The notes: generated from the sequence alone by a model not told the origin. A stretch of 64,000 bases of DNA from Artemia franciscana (GCF_032884065.1 NC_088880.1:30283298-30347297); one strand, 5' to 3'. Positions 47,430 to 59,436 are shown, numbered from the stretch's first letter. Made by a program: numbers and translations.

Positions 47430-49800
47430 TTAAATTGACTGAAATGTCAATTGACTAAGAATAGTCTATTAATAGTCAATTAAAAATCCCTTTTTTATTG
47501 ACCTTCATGTGCAGCTATGCAGTTTCTTTGTGGTAGTGGTTGCCAAATTAAAAAAAAGCGGATGAAGAAAATAAGCTAGAAAATAAGCTAAAACTTATGA
47601 AAATAGGATTAAGAAGGTATAGCTCTCCTCTGAAGGTGTAGTTGTACTTGGGAACCAACAGAAGGTTAACTTTTGATTTGTACGACTGAAAAGCGTTGTA
47701 AACTTTAAGCAGCCATTTTTACTTACTTATTTTCATATTTCAAAGTGGCAACATTAAAAAAAATATGGCGCTGCCCTAAAAGCTTCATACATTTGAAACT
47801 ATCAACCCTTTTTTTTTTAGAATATCTCAATTTCAGGTATGAATGGACTGAAGATGGGTTAAGAGGGGGAGGGGGTATTTTTATCGTAATACCATTGCCA
47901 CTTTAATGAAACAGATAGTATGCGCATTTCACCTGCCTTAAAGGCAGTGAAGCTTGAAAGGGTAACTGGGACTATACAATGGCGATTACTTAACGCACCC
48001 ATCCTCAACAGTTCATTTCTCATCACAATATAAAGCGGACTGAAGGCAACATAAGCTCTGCTAGTTTCCTGGCTATGTTTACCGTGAGCATAGCTGCTTT
48101 TTCACTGGCTCAAACACAAGACATCCAATTTAATAAAAAAAAGAAAATACGGAAAAAAAAGATAAACAAACGAACTGGAGCGTCACTCATATTTAAATAA
48201 ATATTGTCAAAAATCTGTCACCTATGCTTCACTACTTCTGAGGTGTTCCGTTTCATCTGCTCCCACCTCGACAGTCTTTAAAAAACTGACGTACAGCCTC
48301 ATATCCAGCCTCATTTGTGGAAAAAATGAGCCAATTCTTCCAGAATCCAGTGATTCACAAATGAACACGACGACAACCTAGAGAGGGTCGCTCACAGAAT
48401 TACCCGCTAATTAGAAATCACTTCCCCGAGACTTAAAAGCAGGAATACTAGGAACATCTTCATCTGGCACGTGGTCTTCGGCCCCCTCCCCCCAAATTTT
48501 GTGAAATGTTTAATTTCCCCATGGTTTCTTGGGATTTCTGGCAAAAGTAGGACATTTATTAAGAATCTAGATACATGTGTGAACCTTTTTGGGGGATTTT
48601 AAAGAATGCAATTATACGGTCAAGTCACTGCCCAATTATTAACCACTTTCTGTCTAACTTTTTACCCTCTTTGAAGTAATTAGTGATTGTACTGTTATTT
48701 TTTTTTTTGTAAAGAGAGTCTGCTTTCCACATCAACACAGAATTATCCTTGATATTAGCGCGTTTATCCCCCCTTTTCAGGATAAAGTACAGCTTTTAAT
48801 GGATTAATTTTGGAAACTATCATTTTTCATTAAAATCAATGTTTTCGCAATAGAAGAACTACCCCCCACAGCACCCATATTACACTGTTAACCCTAAAAT
48901 TTCCCTTTCAGTGGGATATAGTAGATGAATCACTGGTTCTAAACCGCTATGAACATAACCTGAGCCTAGAACGTACTTTTGAGGCTTCAGTCTTCTTCCC
49001 CTTATCCGCTACAATACTACAGATTAAAGCTAAACTTGTTTCCGATATACGTGCTTTTTGCATTTATTTAGTTACTAAATAAAAAAAGTGCTACTTTATA
49101 TCTGCTGTTTCGAAGGTTTTGCCCCCCCCCCAAAAAAAAAAAATCCTGCGTACGTGCCTGATCTTCATGTAATCAGGCAGCAGATTTCAAACAAGAAGAC
49201 AATAGCGCCGAATTACGGAAGATGGTTAAGTGTTGCTCTTAAATGCACGGGATTACCTACATTTCTAGTATTAAAGTTATGACGACCTCTGTTATAATTG
49301 AAAAGATTTTCAAGATCAGGGTTTTCTTGAACACTGACTATGTTATTTATAGTTTCAATTAGGTAATACCAGCAATTATAAATCTATATAAATATGGAAA
49401 TGCCATTTCTGGTAAGACAAACAACTTTGTTTGTTTGAAACCTTATTCGTTTCAAAGATGGCCTTTACTAGGTTGTAGCTATTGCTGCCACCCAGGGGCG
49501 TTTTTTTTGGGGGGGAGGGCAGTTGTCCTCCAAATAATGTGGAGAAAAAATTATTATATATCTCATGCCCCATGGCCCTTGACTACCCGGATGTTGATCC
49601 CTCTTGTCCCCCCAATACAATGCTGGATATTCGCTCCTGCTGCCACGATTAGATATAAAACGAGTAAAAAGAATGAAAAGTTGATGTGGTGCAACATTTT
49701 TACAAGTTAATTCACTGTTTATCTAATGCTTCTATTCTAATTCTACGAAAGGCTGTTTTTTTTATTGCATTCCTTATTTTATTGTTTTATTTATTTATGT
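47430..49800. other. Unclassified part of intron 4
   Basis: No repeat family recognised over most of this stretch. It is AT-rich with a few C-rich and G-rich runs (near 48485, 49125, 49510). Confidence 0.4.
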
Positions 49801-49813
49801 ATTTTTTATAATT

Positions 49814-49967
<154 letters not shown>

Positions 49968-50120
49968 TAGCTGTTGGGGTGGCGCTTCGCGCCACCCCAA
50001 CACCTAGTTGGTGGGGGCGCTTCGCGCCCCCCCCCAAGCCCCCCCGCGCGCGTAAGTCGTTACGCGCCATATTAGTTACGCGCCATTGTAGTTGTGTCCC
50101 TATGTCCCACCTGTGAATAT

Positions 50121-50420
<300 letters not shown>

Positions 50421-50439
50421 ACCATTCCCTGAGTCGCCA

Positions 50440-50745
50440 TCGTCATTTATATATCCCCCTGTGCACCCCGGCGTCCCCTTTGTAGTTATGTCCCTGTGTC
50501 CCGGTCGTCATTTATATTCCCTGTGTCCCGGTCGTCATTTGTGTCCCGGTGTTCCAGTCTGTGATTTCTCTTTGAGTGTCCCGGGCGTCATTTATATTCC
50601 TTGTGTCCCGGTGTCCCGGTCGTCATTTATATCCCCCTGTGCCCCCCGGCGTCCCCATTGTAGTTGTGTCCCTGTGTCCCGGTCGTCATTTATATTCCCT
50701 GTGTCCCGGTCGTCATTTGTATCCCGGTGTCCCGGTCTGTATATA
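50440..50745 (-). repeat. GACCGGGACA minisatellite inside the Helitron
   Basis: Reverse complement of the 14564-15010 array (CCTGTGTCCCGGTCGTCATT blocks with TATATCCCCCTGTGC variants). Confidence 0.85.
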
Positions 50746-50749
50746 CATT

Positions 50750-51720
50750 CGTTTTTTAGTTTTGTTTTTCTCCTTTATTTTTTTCCTTTTTTCTTTTTTT
50801 TCTTTTTTAGTTTATTTAGATTTTTAGATTTTTTAGTTTTTTTATTAGTTTTTAGTTTTTTTGTAGTTTTTACCTTTTTTTTAGTTTTTTTAGTTTTTTT
50901 TTACTTATATCCTGGTCGTCATTTATACTCCCTGTGTCCCGTATTTATATTTATATTTTTTATATTTATTAATATTTTTTTAGTTTTCTTTTTCTCTTAT
51001 TTTTCAGTTTTTTCCTTTTTTTTAGTTTTTTCTTTTTTAGTTTTTAGTTTTTTTTTTGTTTTTTACCTTTTTTTAGTTTTTTTTAGTTTTTTTAGTTTTT
51101 TAGCTTTTTTAGTTTTTTTATTAGTTTTTAGTTTTTTTTTTAGTTTTTGCCTTTTTTTAGTTTTTTCAGTTTTTTTTAGTTTTTAGTTTTTTACCTTTTT
51201 TTAGTTTTTTTTAGTTTTTTAGCTTTTTTAGTTTTTTTTCTTTTTAGTTTTTTTTTGTAGTTTTTACCTTTTTTAGTTTTTTTTTCTTCTTTTGTATTAG
51301 TGTGAAATAATTCAGACGTCATATGCGGACAAACACGACGTCACTCGACAGACAGACAGACAGACATAACCCACAAACAACTTATTTTTATATATATTTA
51401 TTCATATTTTTTAAGTTTTCTTTTTCTCTTTTATTTTTCAGTTTTTTCCTTTTTTTTATTTTTTTTTATTTTTTAGTTTTTAGTTTTTTTTAGTTTTTTA
51501 CCTTTTTTTAGTTTTTTTTAGTTTTTTTAGTTTTTTAGCTTTTTTAGTTTTTTTATTAGTTTTTATTTTTTTTGTAGTTTTTGCCTTTTTTTATTTTTTT
51601 CAGTTTTTTTTTAGTTATTAGATTTTTACCTTTTTTTAGTTTTTTTTAGTTTTTTAGCTTTTTTAGTTTTTTTTTCTTTTTAGTTTTTTTTGTAGTTTTT
51701 ATCTTTTTTGGTTTTTTTCT
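50750..51720. repeat. T-rich low-complexity blocks (TTTTTTAG)n
   Basis: Two blocks, about 50755-51300 and 51400-51720, made of TTTTTAGTTTTTT, TACCTTTTTTTAG and TTTTCAGTTTTTT variants. They share long stretches of order with each other, as does the TTAGTGTGAAATAATTCAGA segment that ends each block, so the whole block was duplicated together with the Helitron 5' end. The long open frame at 50398-51186 is a product of this composition. Confidence 0.85.
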
Positions 51721-51929
51721 TATTTTGTATTAGTGTGAAATAATTCAGACGTCATATGCGGACAAACATGACGTCACCTGATCCATCCACAGATCCACAC
51801 ACAGACAACTTATTTTTATATATATAGATATATATATATACTTCGTATTATATTATTTGATTTTGGTCACAATTCATAGCATTATAATTCTATATATTTT
51901 GTTTGATTTGTTGTTATTTTCGTTTTCAG

Positions 51930-52126
51930 TTTACCGAATTTGAAACCGAGAAGACTTTTGACACGCTGACAATATCCACAGGAGGACGAACAGAGGAATC
52001 GTCAACTGTCATGGAGGTTTTGTCCGGAAAAATTGACAATATTACCAGCAGATTTTTTGTATCAGGCTCAAATTTTATGATTGTCAGATTCAGAACTGAT
52101 GCATCAATAGAAAAAACAGGATTTAG
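51930..52126 (+). CDS. uif: Exon: second half of CUB domain 1
   Basis: The acceptor ATTTTCGTTTTCAG precedes and the donor GTAAAT follows; phase 0 in, two bases out. It encodes [16 protein letters not shown], a GGRTEESS turn, [24 protein letters not shown] and EKTGFR. The F..FE.E...D.L.I..G and the G...FVS.SN.M.V.F.TD.S....GF patterns are the core of a CUB fold. No Cys occurs in this exon, so this CUB lacks the second disulphide found in many CUB domains. The downstream AG|G codon gives Arg and continues into the next exon. Confidence 0.93.
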
Positions 52127-52227
52127 GTAAATTATTTCAATTAATTTAGGTTCGATCTATTAAACTGTTCCATTTTTTTTGAAGAAGCTACTATAATGTA
52201 CAATAATATTTCTGACTTGTGATGAAA

Positions 52228-52640
52228 CATAAAAAGAAGTTTTTCAGATGAAAGTAAAGAGCAGCATTAAAACTAGAAGTGATTAAACATTGTTCCTATT
52301 TGAGGAGGGCTGGCTCCTCAATCATGCTGAATAGAAAGCTTAAATTTTTATGGGGGCCAAAACGTGCTCCTTCCCCCCTTTTTTCTTAAACTGCGTATTT
52401 TTATTAAGGCTCGTAGCTTACTCTGGGTAATCTGATTCTAGTAAATTTTATGCATTCGGAATCACCTTAGAAACTGGATTTATAGAACTATACAATTATT
52501 GTCAAATTATTCAGTTATTGTCAATTATTCAATTATTGTCAATTATTTTAATCTTGTCAATTATTGACAATAATTCAATAATTGTCAAATTATCAGAATT
52601 ATTGTCAAAATTCAGCTTTTTAGAGTTTTGGTTACGTGCA
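52228..52640 (+). repeat. Decayed family A copy with (ATTATTGTCA)n expansion
   Basis: TTTCAGATGAAAGTAAAGAG and AGCAGCATTAAAACTAGAAG mark the start, then GGCTCGTAGCTTACTC and TTTTTAGAGTTTTGGTTAC mark the end part of family A. At about 52490-52610 it is interrupted by variants of ATTATTGTCAATTATT, some inverted, which form small palindromes. Confidence 0.55.
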
Positions 52641-53334
52641 TGCATTATATCAAGCCTCAATTTAAGCAAATCAACAAAATAGTTATTTTTGCTTGGGATG
52701 GTAGCGAGAGGAGGATAATTGTGGTCTTTCAAGGGATCAGAATCGAATATAGTCCCAATTATTATCTCCTAGCCAGCCGTTCAATATTTGCTTGTTAATT
52801 TTTTTAAAAAACAGCAAAGAGAGGTAAAACTCAATGTAAAGACAACAAACGAGGCCAGTAGAGAGAAAAGATAAAAGACTAAAACAACGCGGATATTTCG
52901 TCTGCATGCAGAGAAACAAAGAGCGCAAAGAAGAGAAACAAAGATAAAAAAAAAAAAAAGACTAAACTAAAAACAAATAAAACCACCACCAATATTAATA
53001 CATACAGTTATCGCAACTGATCCACGTAGGGAAAAGAAGCTATTAGAGCTACTTCAATGAGAACATGAAAGTCGCTGAGGAAAAAATTATAAAAATTAAA
53101 ATTAAATTAATTATTCTCTTGCAAAATAATCCTCTAGTTAGCTGTTTCTGAAGCAAGTCTTTTTGGTCCAGAAGGTAATCTAGTCCCTGATGATCATGTA
53201 AAATCTTAACTCTCTTATTGACTATTGACTCATTTTTCAAAAGACAATGATAAATTGGGTTAACATTTACATTTCCCTTGTCCCTATTTATTGAAAGATT
53301 AGCAAACATATGTTTTTAATTGATAACACTGAGA

Positions 53335-54177
53335 AAAATCCCTATCATTAGAAATAGCCCTGGTCTCATCAAATTGCACAAAATGTTCAAGATGAAAGAA
53401 CGTATGTTCAGCCAGAGCCGAAACAAAAGTTTCAGGAGGATTTCTTAATTGTATGGTTTTTTCTAGTGAATTGCGATGCTCAATAAATCTTTCTAGGAAT
53501 TGTTGGTGAGTTCTACCAATATAAAAGTTTCCACAAGAATAAGGAATTTTCTACACTCCACTAACTAGATTTCCTTGGTTTAAATCCTTCCTGGAATTAA
53601 GGAAACTGGCAATTGGTCTCACCGGTTGGAAACATGTATCAATGTTGTGTTTACGCAAAATTCGTTTAAGCATCTCCCCGAAAATAGGTACATAAGGCAA
53701 AGAAATTAAAGTTTTAGACGCATTTAATTGTGAATACTGCGAAACTCCAATAACCCTATTGTTATGTTTAATGTGTCTATTTGTTATGTTTAACCCATCG
53801 TTTGGCCGAAATAGGCTGGCACGAATGAAAATTCAAACACCTATCTATGTGTGTAAGCTTTCTATATATTGAGAACAGTAAATGGAAATCATTTTAAATT
53901 AATGAGATATCAAGAAAATCTAGTTTGTCATTTTCTTCAAACTCTACTTTAAATTTTATATTTTTATCTAAACTATTTGAATGTTTATGGGAAAGGTCTA
54001 AGGACTCTAAAACCATGTTTCCAAATGCAAACCATGTCGTCCATGAAACCGCCCCAGAAACAAGGGGAGAGCCTAAAACTGTGTATAGCGGAGGTTTCAA
54101 TAGAGTCCATGAAAAGATTTGCCAACAAAGGAGATAGGGATGCCCCCATAGCCAAACCAATCACCTGTTTGTAGTTT
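53335..54177 (-). pseudogene. Penelope-like element: reverse transcriptase and GIY-YIG endonuclease fragment
   Basis: Read on the minus strand from 54177, the frame gives YKQVIGLAMGASLSPLLAN and FMDSIE, then FWGGFMDDMVCIWKHGF with the catalytic Asp pair (FMDD at 54036-54047). After a frameshift come LDFLDISLI and YRKLTHIDRCLNFHS, typical of the Penelope RT thumb. Further on, after a stop, KIPYSCGNFYIGRTHQQFLE and RFIEHRNSLE form the Penelope GIY-YIG endonuclease core. Several stops and frameshifts make it inactive, and the N-terminal RT part is missing. A minus-strand open frame at 53049-53309 follows but shows no domain. Confidence 0.85.
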
Positions 54178-54234
54178 TTATAGGACGTTTACCTTTTACC
54201 ATTTTGTATATCTATAGACCAAGTTACTAAAACT

Positions 54235-55400
54235 TAAGCCCCTGAGCAGTGAAGAATGTAAAATATATTTGGTTTCGATCCGTCATTGCGGTTTCTCCTG
54301 GTCTAGCCCGCAACGCTAAGTCAAGACAAAGGATAGTGATAAACATGCGCTTAAAATAATCATCTCTGTATATGTCTCAGAAATTTGATGAAAATTTTCA
54401 ACATTAGTATATGTGTAAATTATTTAAGAGCTTTTTTTTAAGCAAAGCCTAAAAAGTGAACATTAGATTTTTATTTAATTTGCGTGACTAGTAGAAAGCT
54501 GTTAGTACAGAACGATCATAGGTCGTAGAAATCTAGGAGAGGGCTCATCCGTCGTTGGGGCTTCCGCTGGTCTGGCGTGCAATGCTTACTCAAGACAAAG
54601 GATATAGAATAAATGTCACTAAAGAAATTTTGGTACTTATTGGTTGTATAATAGACACTCGGGAAGTGAAGTTCAATTAATGCTAATGAAATGAAGCGAA
54701 ATATGATGAATATATAATAGTTTAGAAACAAATTTGGGCTATATATTTGCACATTAGGGGGGTAGGGTGGGGGTAAAGCGTAGCATATATTAAATACGAA
54801 AACTAACCATTGCTGTATTTAATATATGCTATGCTTTACCCCCCCCCCCCCCCTAATGTGCAAATATATAGCCCAAATTTGTTTGCATAAACCAAACCAA
54901 AATACAAACTAAATGCTTAAATAGAATATAGCTACAACTTATTTGCAACCAAACCAAAGCTAATTTTGTCGTATAAAGAAGTTTCTTGACCAGTTTCTTG
55001 TGTCATGTTCGCATGATACGCGATCGAAATTGTATAGTTTTTATTATATAACCGATAAGTACGGGAATTTTTCCATTTGTGTGGGTTTCTCGAAAATTTT
55101 ATGAAAATCTTCCAAAATTAGTTTTTGTTGCTTGTTATTTAAGAATATATCTTTTAAGTAGTGAAGCTGGCTTAGCTAGCAAAAAGGCTTAGCTTAGCTT
55201 ATCACAACTAGCAAAAGGCTGCGAGTAAAAAATGATCGTAGATCGTAGGATAATCGCAGAAACTAAGGAGACGGCTCACCTATCGTTAAGGTATCTTCCC
55301 GTCTGACGTGCAATGCTAACTCATGACGAATGATGTTGCATAAAGATGTTGAATAAACATGAATAATGATGTTAAATAAACATGAAATTTAAACTCCTAA
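54235..55400. repeat. Family F: about three diverged units
   Basis: Each unit carries AGAACGATCATAGGTCGTAG or similar, then GGAGA(C/G)GGCTCA, then TCTGGCGTGCAATGCTTACT and CAAGACAAAGGAT. Copies are centred near 54300, 54570 and 55290. Between the last two sits the hairpin element at 54700-54895. Confidence 0.5.
54700..54895. mobile_element. Hairpin (MITE-like) element
   Basis: The left arm about 54721-54800 runs TTTAGAAACAAATTTGGGCT through TATATTTGCACATTAGG to ATATATTAAATAC, then a 17-base loop. The right arm about 54818-54890 is its reverse complement, ending AGCCCAAATTTGTTTGC. Arms are about 75 bp with a G/C-run length difference. The TTTGGGCTATATATTTGCA segment also occurs in the inverted repeat at 56.8-57.6 kb. 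No open frame and no clear target-site duplication were identified. Confidence 0.75.
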
Positions 55401-55585
55401 TCGTGGAGTTTTCTATTATTTCATATTTCTCAGAAATTTGGTGAGAAATTTTTAAGCATATTTTTAAGAATTGTTATGCAGAGCATATTAAAAATAGGGC
55501 GTTAAATTCATATTTACTGTTTAAAAAAAATTCATTGTAGTTTTATTAGTCATTTGTTGTAGTAAGTTTTTCCTCTATACATTTA

Positions 55586-55735
55586 TGTTTTGCTGAGGAC
55601 GGCCCTTTGACATAGGGCCGAAATATTCATTTAATTAGATTTCCACTGTCTTATGAAAAGAATTCCCTATTGTTCTTCTTGTTATGGATGTTTGTGATGG
55701 AAAGGCAGTGTGGTCTTAGTCGCTATTTAGGGCAG
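55586..55735 (+). repeat. Diverged family E relative with a hammerhead-core-like hairpin
   Basis: The core motif reads CTGAGGA (55593-55599), C, GGCCCT (55601-55606), loop TTGACAT, AGGGCC (55614-55619), GAAATATT (55620-55627). The segment ends with GTGATGGAAAGGCAGTGTGG at about 55695-55715, the same terminal block found in family E at 8.1, 8.4 and 47.4 kb. The sequence between these two ends is unlike the other copies. Confidence 0.7.
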
Positions 55736-56052
55736 GATAAGTTGATTTCTTTCATCTTTTTGCTGGTTTTGTTTTTTATTCTTTTTGTTTTTTTTGTTAT
55801 GTTTTTTATAAATTGAAAACAGCATCAAGCTTTTTATGGCTATTTTATTGAGACAATGGTATCCTTAACGCTCATCTCTTGCCGTACCACAACAAATTGG
55901 CAGCTAGACACTGCGTTTTCTATGCAATTGCTTCTCCTTTTTTTGTTTTATTTGCTTCCCCATGCTTTGTTTATGCTTCCCCTTGTTTTTGTTTTGCTTC
56001 ATTTTACATCTTTATGGCAATTCCAGTGCGACTTAACTATTGACTATTACAG

Positions 56053-56212
56053 GGCATCGTGGAAAACAGAGCAGCTTCGATGCGGTGGAAAATTAAAGGC
56101 TCAGCCTCAAGGCCAGGAATTAGTATCCCCAGGCTATCCTAGCTCCTATCCCGGTGGCATTGAATGTGTATGGATTATTGAAGCCCCAGCTGGAAAGCTT
56201 GTGACACTAAAG
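56053..56212 (+). CDS. uif: Exon: end of CUB 1 linker and first half of CUB 2
   Basis: The acceptor ACTATTACAG precedes and the donor GTAAGC follows. One base completes Arg, and the exon ends in phase 0. It encodes ASWKTEQLRCGGKLK, then QGQELVSPGYPSSYPGGIEC and VWIIEAPAGKLVTLK. CGG, SPGYP..YP and C.W/V..I.AP.G..V.L are the first-half CUB hallmarks. A reading frame that opens upstream at 55856 runs into this exon in frame, but it is intron sequence on splice and composition grounds. No later exon of the gene is recognised in the remaining 7.8 kb. Confidence 0.92.
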
Positions 56213-56760
56213 GTAAGCATAACTGCAAATAACAGAGGACAGGGGTGTAGCTAGTCCGTGGGTAAGCAATTAATTTTGAATTTGGGGGGACGATGGCTTC
56301 ATAAGGATGGCACAAATAGTATAAATCCAGTTTAAATTAGATATAGCACTTCAAAACACTTTTTCAACAACATTTACAAACTCCTGGTCTACAATAGAAA
56401 GAAGAAAAACAAAATTTGGGCAAATTTATTTTATTGATCCATTTCAAAAGTTAAACTGAAACAGTATCAATTTACTTATTAATTCGATTCTTTAAATGCT
56501 AAGTTATATGCGTACGTTTTTAATGCGCACTTCGTAGCAAAGATGGAAGATAATTTTTCTAAAAACAGTAACATAAGGGAAGTTAGATACGGGAAAAGAT
56601 AAAATCAGATATTTTAAGGCTGATGAAACCTATAATAAGTCTCTATATTTTTTTTTTAATTTTTATTCCATTATTATAATTATAATTTTTTATTATTTTA
56701 ATTTTTTATTTATTATTATAATTATTTTTTCCATTCTTAGTGCTTTCAATTGAAACTGTT
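56213..56760. other. AT-rich intron or downstream sequence
   Basis: No repeat family or exon recognised. A T/A-only run lies near 56640-56735. Confidence 0.4.
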
Positions 56761-56814
56761 TAATAGAAATCCTTGAAAGTGATCTTTTTTCTGATATGTT
56801 TGTTTTGGTGGCCG

Positions 56815-57610
56815 GAATTTACCCCCCCCCCCCCGGTGTTTATCCCCCTCTGGAAAATACTCCCCGGAAAATCCCCTTCCCCTGAAAAATACATCCCTCC
56901 GCGAAAAATACCCCGCCGTGGAAAACAACCCCCTGCGGAAAATAGCCCCCCCCCCCGGAAAATATCCCCCTGTGGAAAAGAAGGCTTTCCAAATTTGAAT
57001 ATTTTATTTGAGTTTTGTTATTTTTGTGTTCCGTAAGAGGAAGGAATTATGGTACTTTTGCATTATACGCCACTCACTCAAGTTTACGCTGTGTAAAGCT
57101 TGAGAACAATCCAGTTTCTTCGTTAGTTTCTTTCAGCTTAGCGTAAGAGAAGACAAAGACAAGTGACGGAAAAGATGGAAAATATATAATTTGGGCTATA
57201 TATTTGCATATATCGAGGGGATGGTAAATATTTGGAAAGTTTTAAGTCGGAAAACAATTCTTGCCTCATAATATGCAGAAAAATTGTACCTAGTACATTT
57301 TGCATGCAAAACCGCTGTACTTCACCCTCCCCCCCTGAATATGAAAATATATAGCCGAAATTTGTTTCTAAAGTAACAAAGAAACTAACTTTCTCGTTAA
57401 CCAAGAAACTAGTTTGTCCTCGAGTTTTACACAGCGTAAACTTGAGTGAATGGCGTATAATACACAAGTACCAAAACTCCTTTCCCCTACGGAAAAAAAA
57501 AAAACTAAAAGAAAATTCTCAAATTTGGAAAGCCTTCTTTTCCACAGGAGGACATTTTCGGCGGGGGGGTTGTTTTTCTGGGAGTATTTTCCGAAGGGGA
57601 GGGGGTAAAC
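56815..57610. repeat. Family H: inverted repeat with a C-rich comb
   Basis: From 56822 to 56985, short C runs alternate with GGAAAAT(A) about every 18-20 bases. After AAAAGAAGGCTTTCCAAATT come GCCACTCACTCAAGTTTACG and GGGCTATATATTTGCATAT. The right half from about 57340 repeats these blocks inverted: ATATATAGCCGAAATTTG, CGTAAACTTGAGTGAATGGC, AAATTTGGAAAGCCTTCTTT and a shorter G-rich comb ending near 57610. Arms are diverged and interrupted. Confidence 0.65.
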
Positions 57611-58165
57611 GCCTATAGCTGTTGATTTTGAGGGGGAAATTCTTACGTTCAGTGTTTACTTTTGAAGTTCTTCTAGATGCTACGGAGGATTCTATACTTT
57701 ATACTATTGATTTATCAGTAGCATATATTTATATTTGTTACATTATTTATATTGTTACAATATTTTCAAGAATATATGTACTTTACTTCACTTTGTATTA
57801 TTTATGAATAATGTTTATCTATTATATAACAAATCATCATTTTATTGATATTGTCTCTTATATTGTATATTTGTGTTATCTACTTTGCTTTGTATTTATG
57901 CTTTGCATTATATATGTATGTTATTAGAGTAGATTTTTGCTATGATTGCTATCTTTTGTGATAAACCAGAATTTAAACTTATAAAATAATTAAATAACCT
58001 AAAGTCCGTACGCACCAAAACTTGACCTTTGGCTTTAGACCTGCAAATCATGATTTAAGAGTTTTATGCTGAGAAGTGAAAACCTTAAAGTATCAATAAA
58101 ACATCGTTTGCCCCCTGGACCCATGTTTGGTCTATTCAAGTCTTAAAACCATTATTCTATTACAT
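57611..58165. other. AT-rich stretch, nothing recognised
   Basis: TATA-rich sequence without repeat family or exon. Confidence 0.4.
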
Positions 58166-58169
58166 TTTA

Positions 58170-58735
58170 GAGGATAATCCCATATTTTCGCCAGTGTTGC
58201 CACATTCAACTGGGAAAACAAATAAACAAAACTTACTAGTTGAATTTGAATACATTTTTCTTCCGTAAGAAATTAAAACATAACAATCTTTTGACCCCCA
58301 AAACAACTAGACCTACAAAGGGAAGTTACACCTTCTTAGGGTGATTGGTGCCAAAATTTTCGTCAGTGTTGCTACTCTGAACCGGGAAAACAAATAAACG
58401 AAACTAACTGGCTAAATTCGACAACTTTTTTCGTCCGTAAGAAATTTAAACATAGCAATCTTTTGATACCCAAAATAACTAACCCTACAAAGAGAAGTTA
58501 CACCTTCTTAGGCTGATTCGAACCAAAAATTTTGTCAGTGTTGCCACATTGAACCGGGAAAACAAATAAACGAAACTAGCTAGTTAAATTTGACAACTTT
58601 TTTCGTCTGTAGGAAATTTAAACCTAACAATCTTTTGATACCCAAAATAACTAACCTACAAAAGGAAGTTACACCTTCTTAGGGTGATTGGAGCCAAAAT
58701 TTTCGTCAGTGTTGCCACATTGAAAATGTTTTTAG
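58170..58735 (+). repeat. 172-bp tandem repeat, about three and a third units
   Basis: GGGAAAACAAATAAAC occurs at 58212, 58384 and 58556, a strict 172-bp spacing, and the shared blocks (AATCTTTTGATACCCAAAAT, AAGTTACACCTTCTTAGG, GTCAGTGTTGCCACATT) keep the same offset. Units differ at scattered positions. The monomer length is close to the nucleosome spacing that many satellites show. The array is short. Confidence 0.88.
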
Positions 58736-59261
58736 TTCATTTTCCACCTAGGTTTTTTTTTTCAAACTTGATGCCCACTACTACCAAAAATTGCATAATT
58801 GCATATGAAGGCCTTTGACATAAAACACTATAAAAAAAAAATATCGTGCTTTTTTGTATTTTTAAGATACATGGATGTGTAAGTTTCCACTGAACCAAAT
58901 CAAACAGTCAGATTTCACATTTGTTTTCCGTGGTGTTTTAAGCATCAGTGTTTCAAGCGTAAAAAACGGAAAAAAGTTGAGTTGTGGTAAGAATATCAAA
59001 GTTACAGATGATGATGTTTTGAAAGTTCAATAACATTTTCACGCAAACTTTAAGATGCCATTAATTTGACACTTATTATTCAAAACTACCAAATATTGCT
59101 TTTGCATAATTTATTGAAATTCTTTAGAAACAAATGCGAAAGTGCGCTCCCGTTAGGTATGTTGAATTTAAATTACATACTTTTGTAAAATTAGAAGTTT
59201 AGCTGAGACTACAAACTTACTAATTTATAAAAGACTAAAGACAGGATGCGTTTTAGTATTA

Positions 59262-59425
59262 AATAAAAAAACAAGTTTTTTTATACGAAAGTAAGGAGCA
59301 ACATTAAAACTTAAAACGAACAGAAATTACTCCGTATATGAAAGGGGCTTTTCCTCCTCAACGCCCCGCTCTTTACGCTAAAGTTTGACTCTTTCTCTTA
59401 ACTCTACTTTCTAAAACAGTAAGAA
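59262..59425 (+). repeat. Family A hairpin-module fragment
   Basis: ATTAAATAAAAAAACAAGTT, GAAAGTAAGGAGCAACATTA, ACGAACAGAAATTACTCCG and GCTCTTTACGCTAAAGTTTG follow one another, ending at CTAAAACAGTAAGAAAC, where the family E copy begins. Only the left half of the module is present. Confidence 0.75.
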
Positions 59426-59436
59426 ACGAGATAAAA

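Larger units (their letters stand above)
52127..56052 (+). other. Intron 5 of the Uif-like gene
   Basis: 3926 bp, two bases of the split codon upstream. It holds a decayed family A copy, a Penelope-like element fragment, family F repeats, a short hairpin element and a diverged family E relative. The 3' end is T-rich. Confidence 0.8.

Noticed and set aside
55856-56254. 132-codon frame with a hydrophobic, signal-like N-terminus joined to CUB 2
   Set aside because: The upstream part is T-rich intron. A good acceptor at 56051-56052 and exact phase with exon 51930-52126 show that only 56053-56212 is exon.
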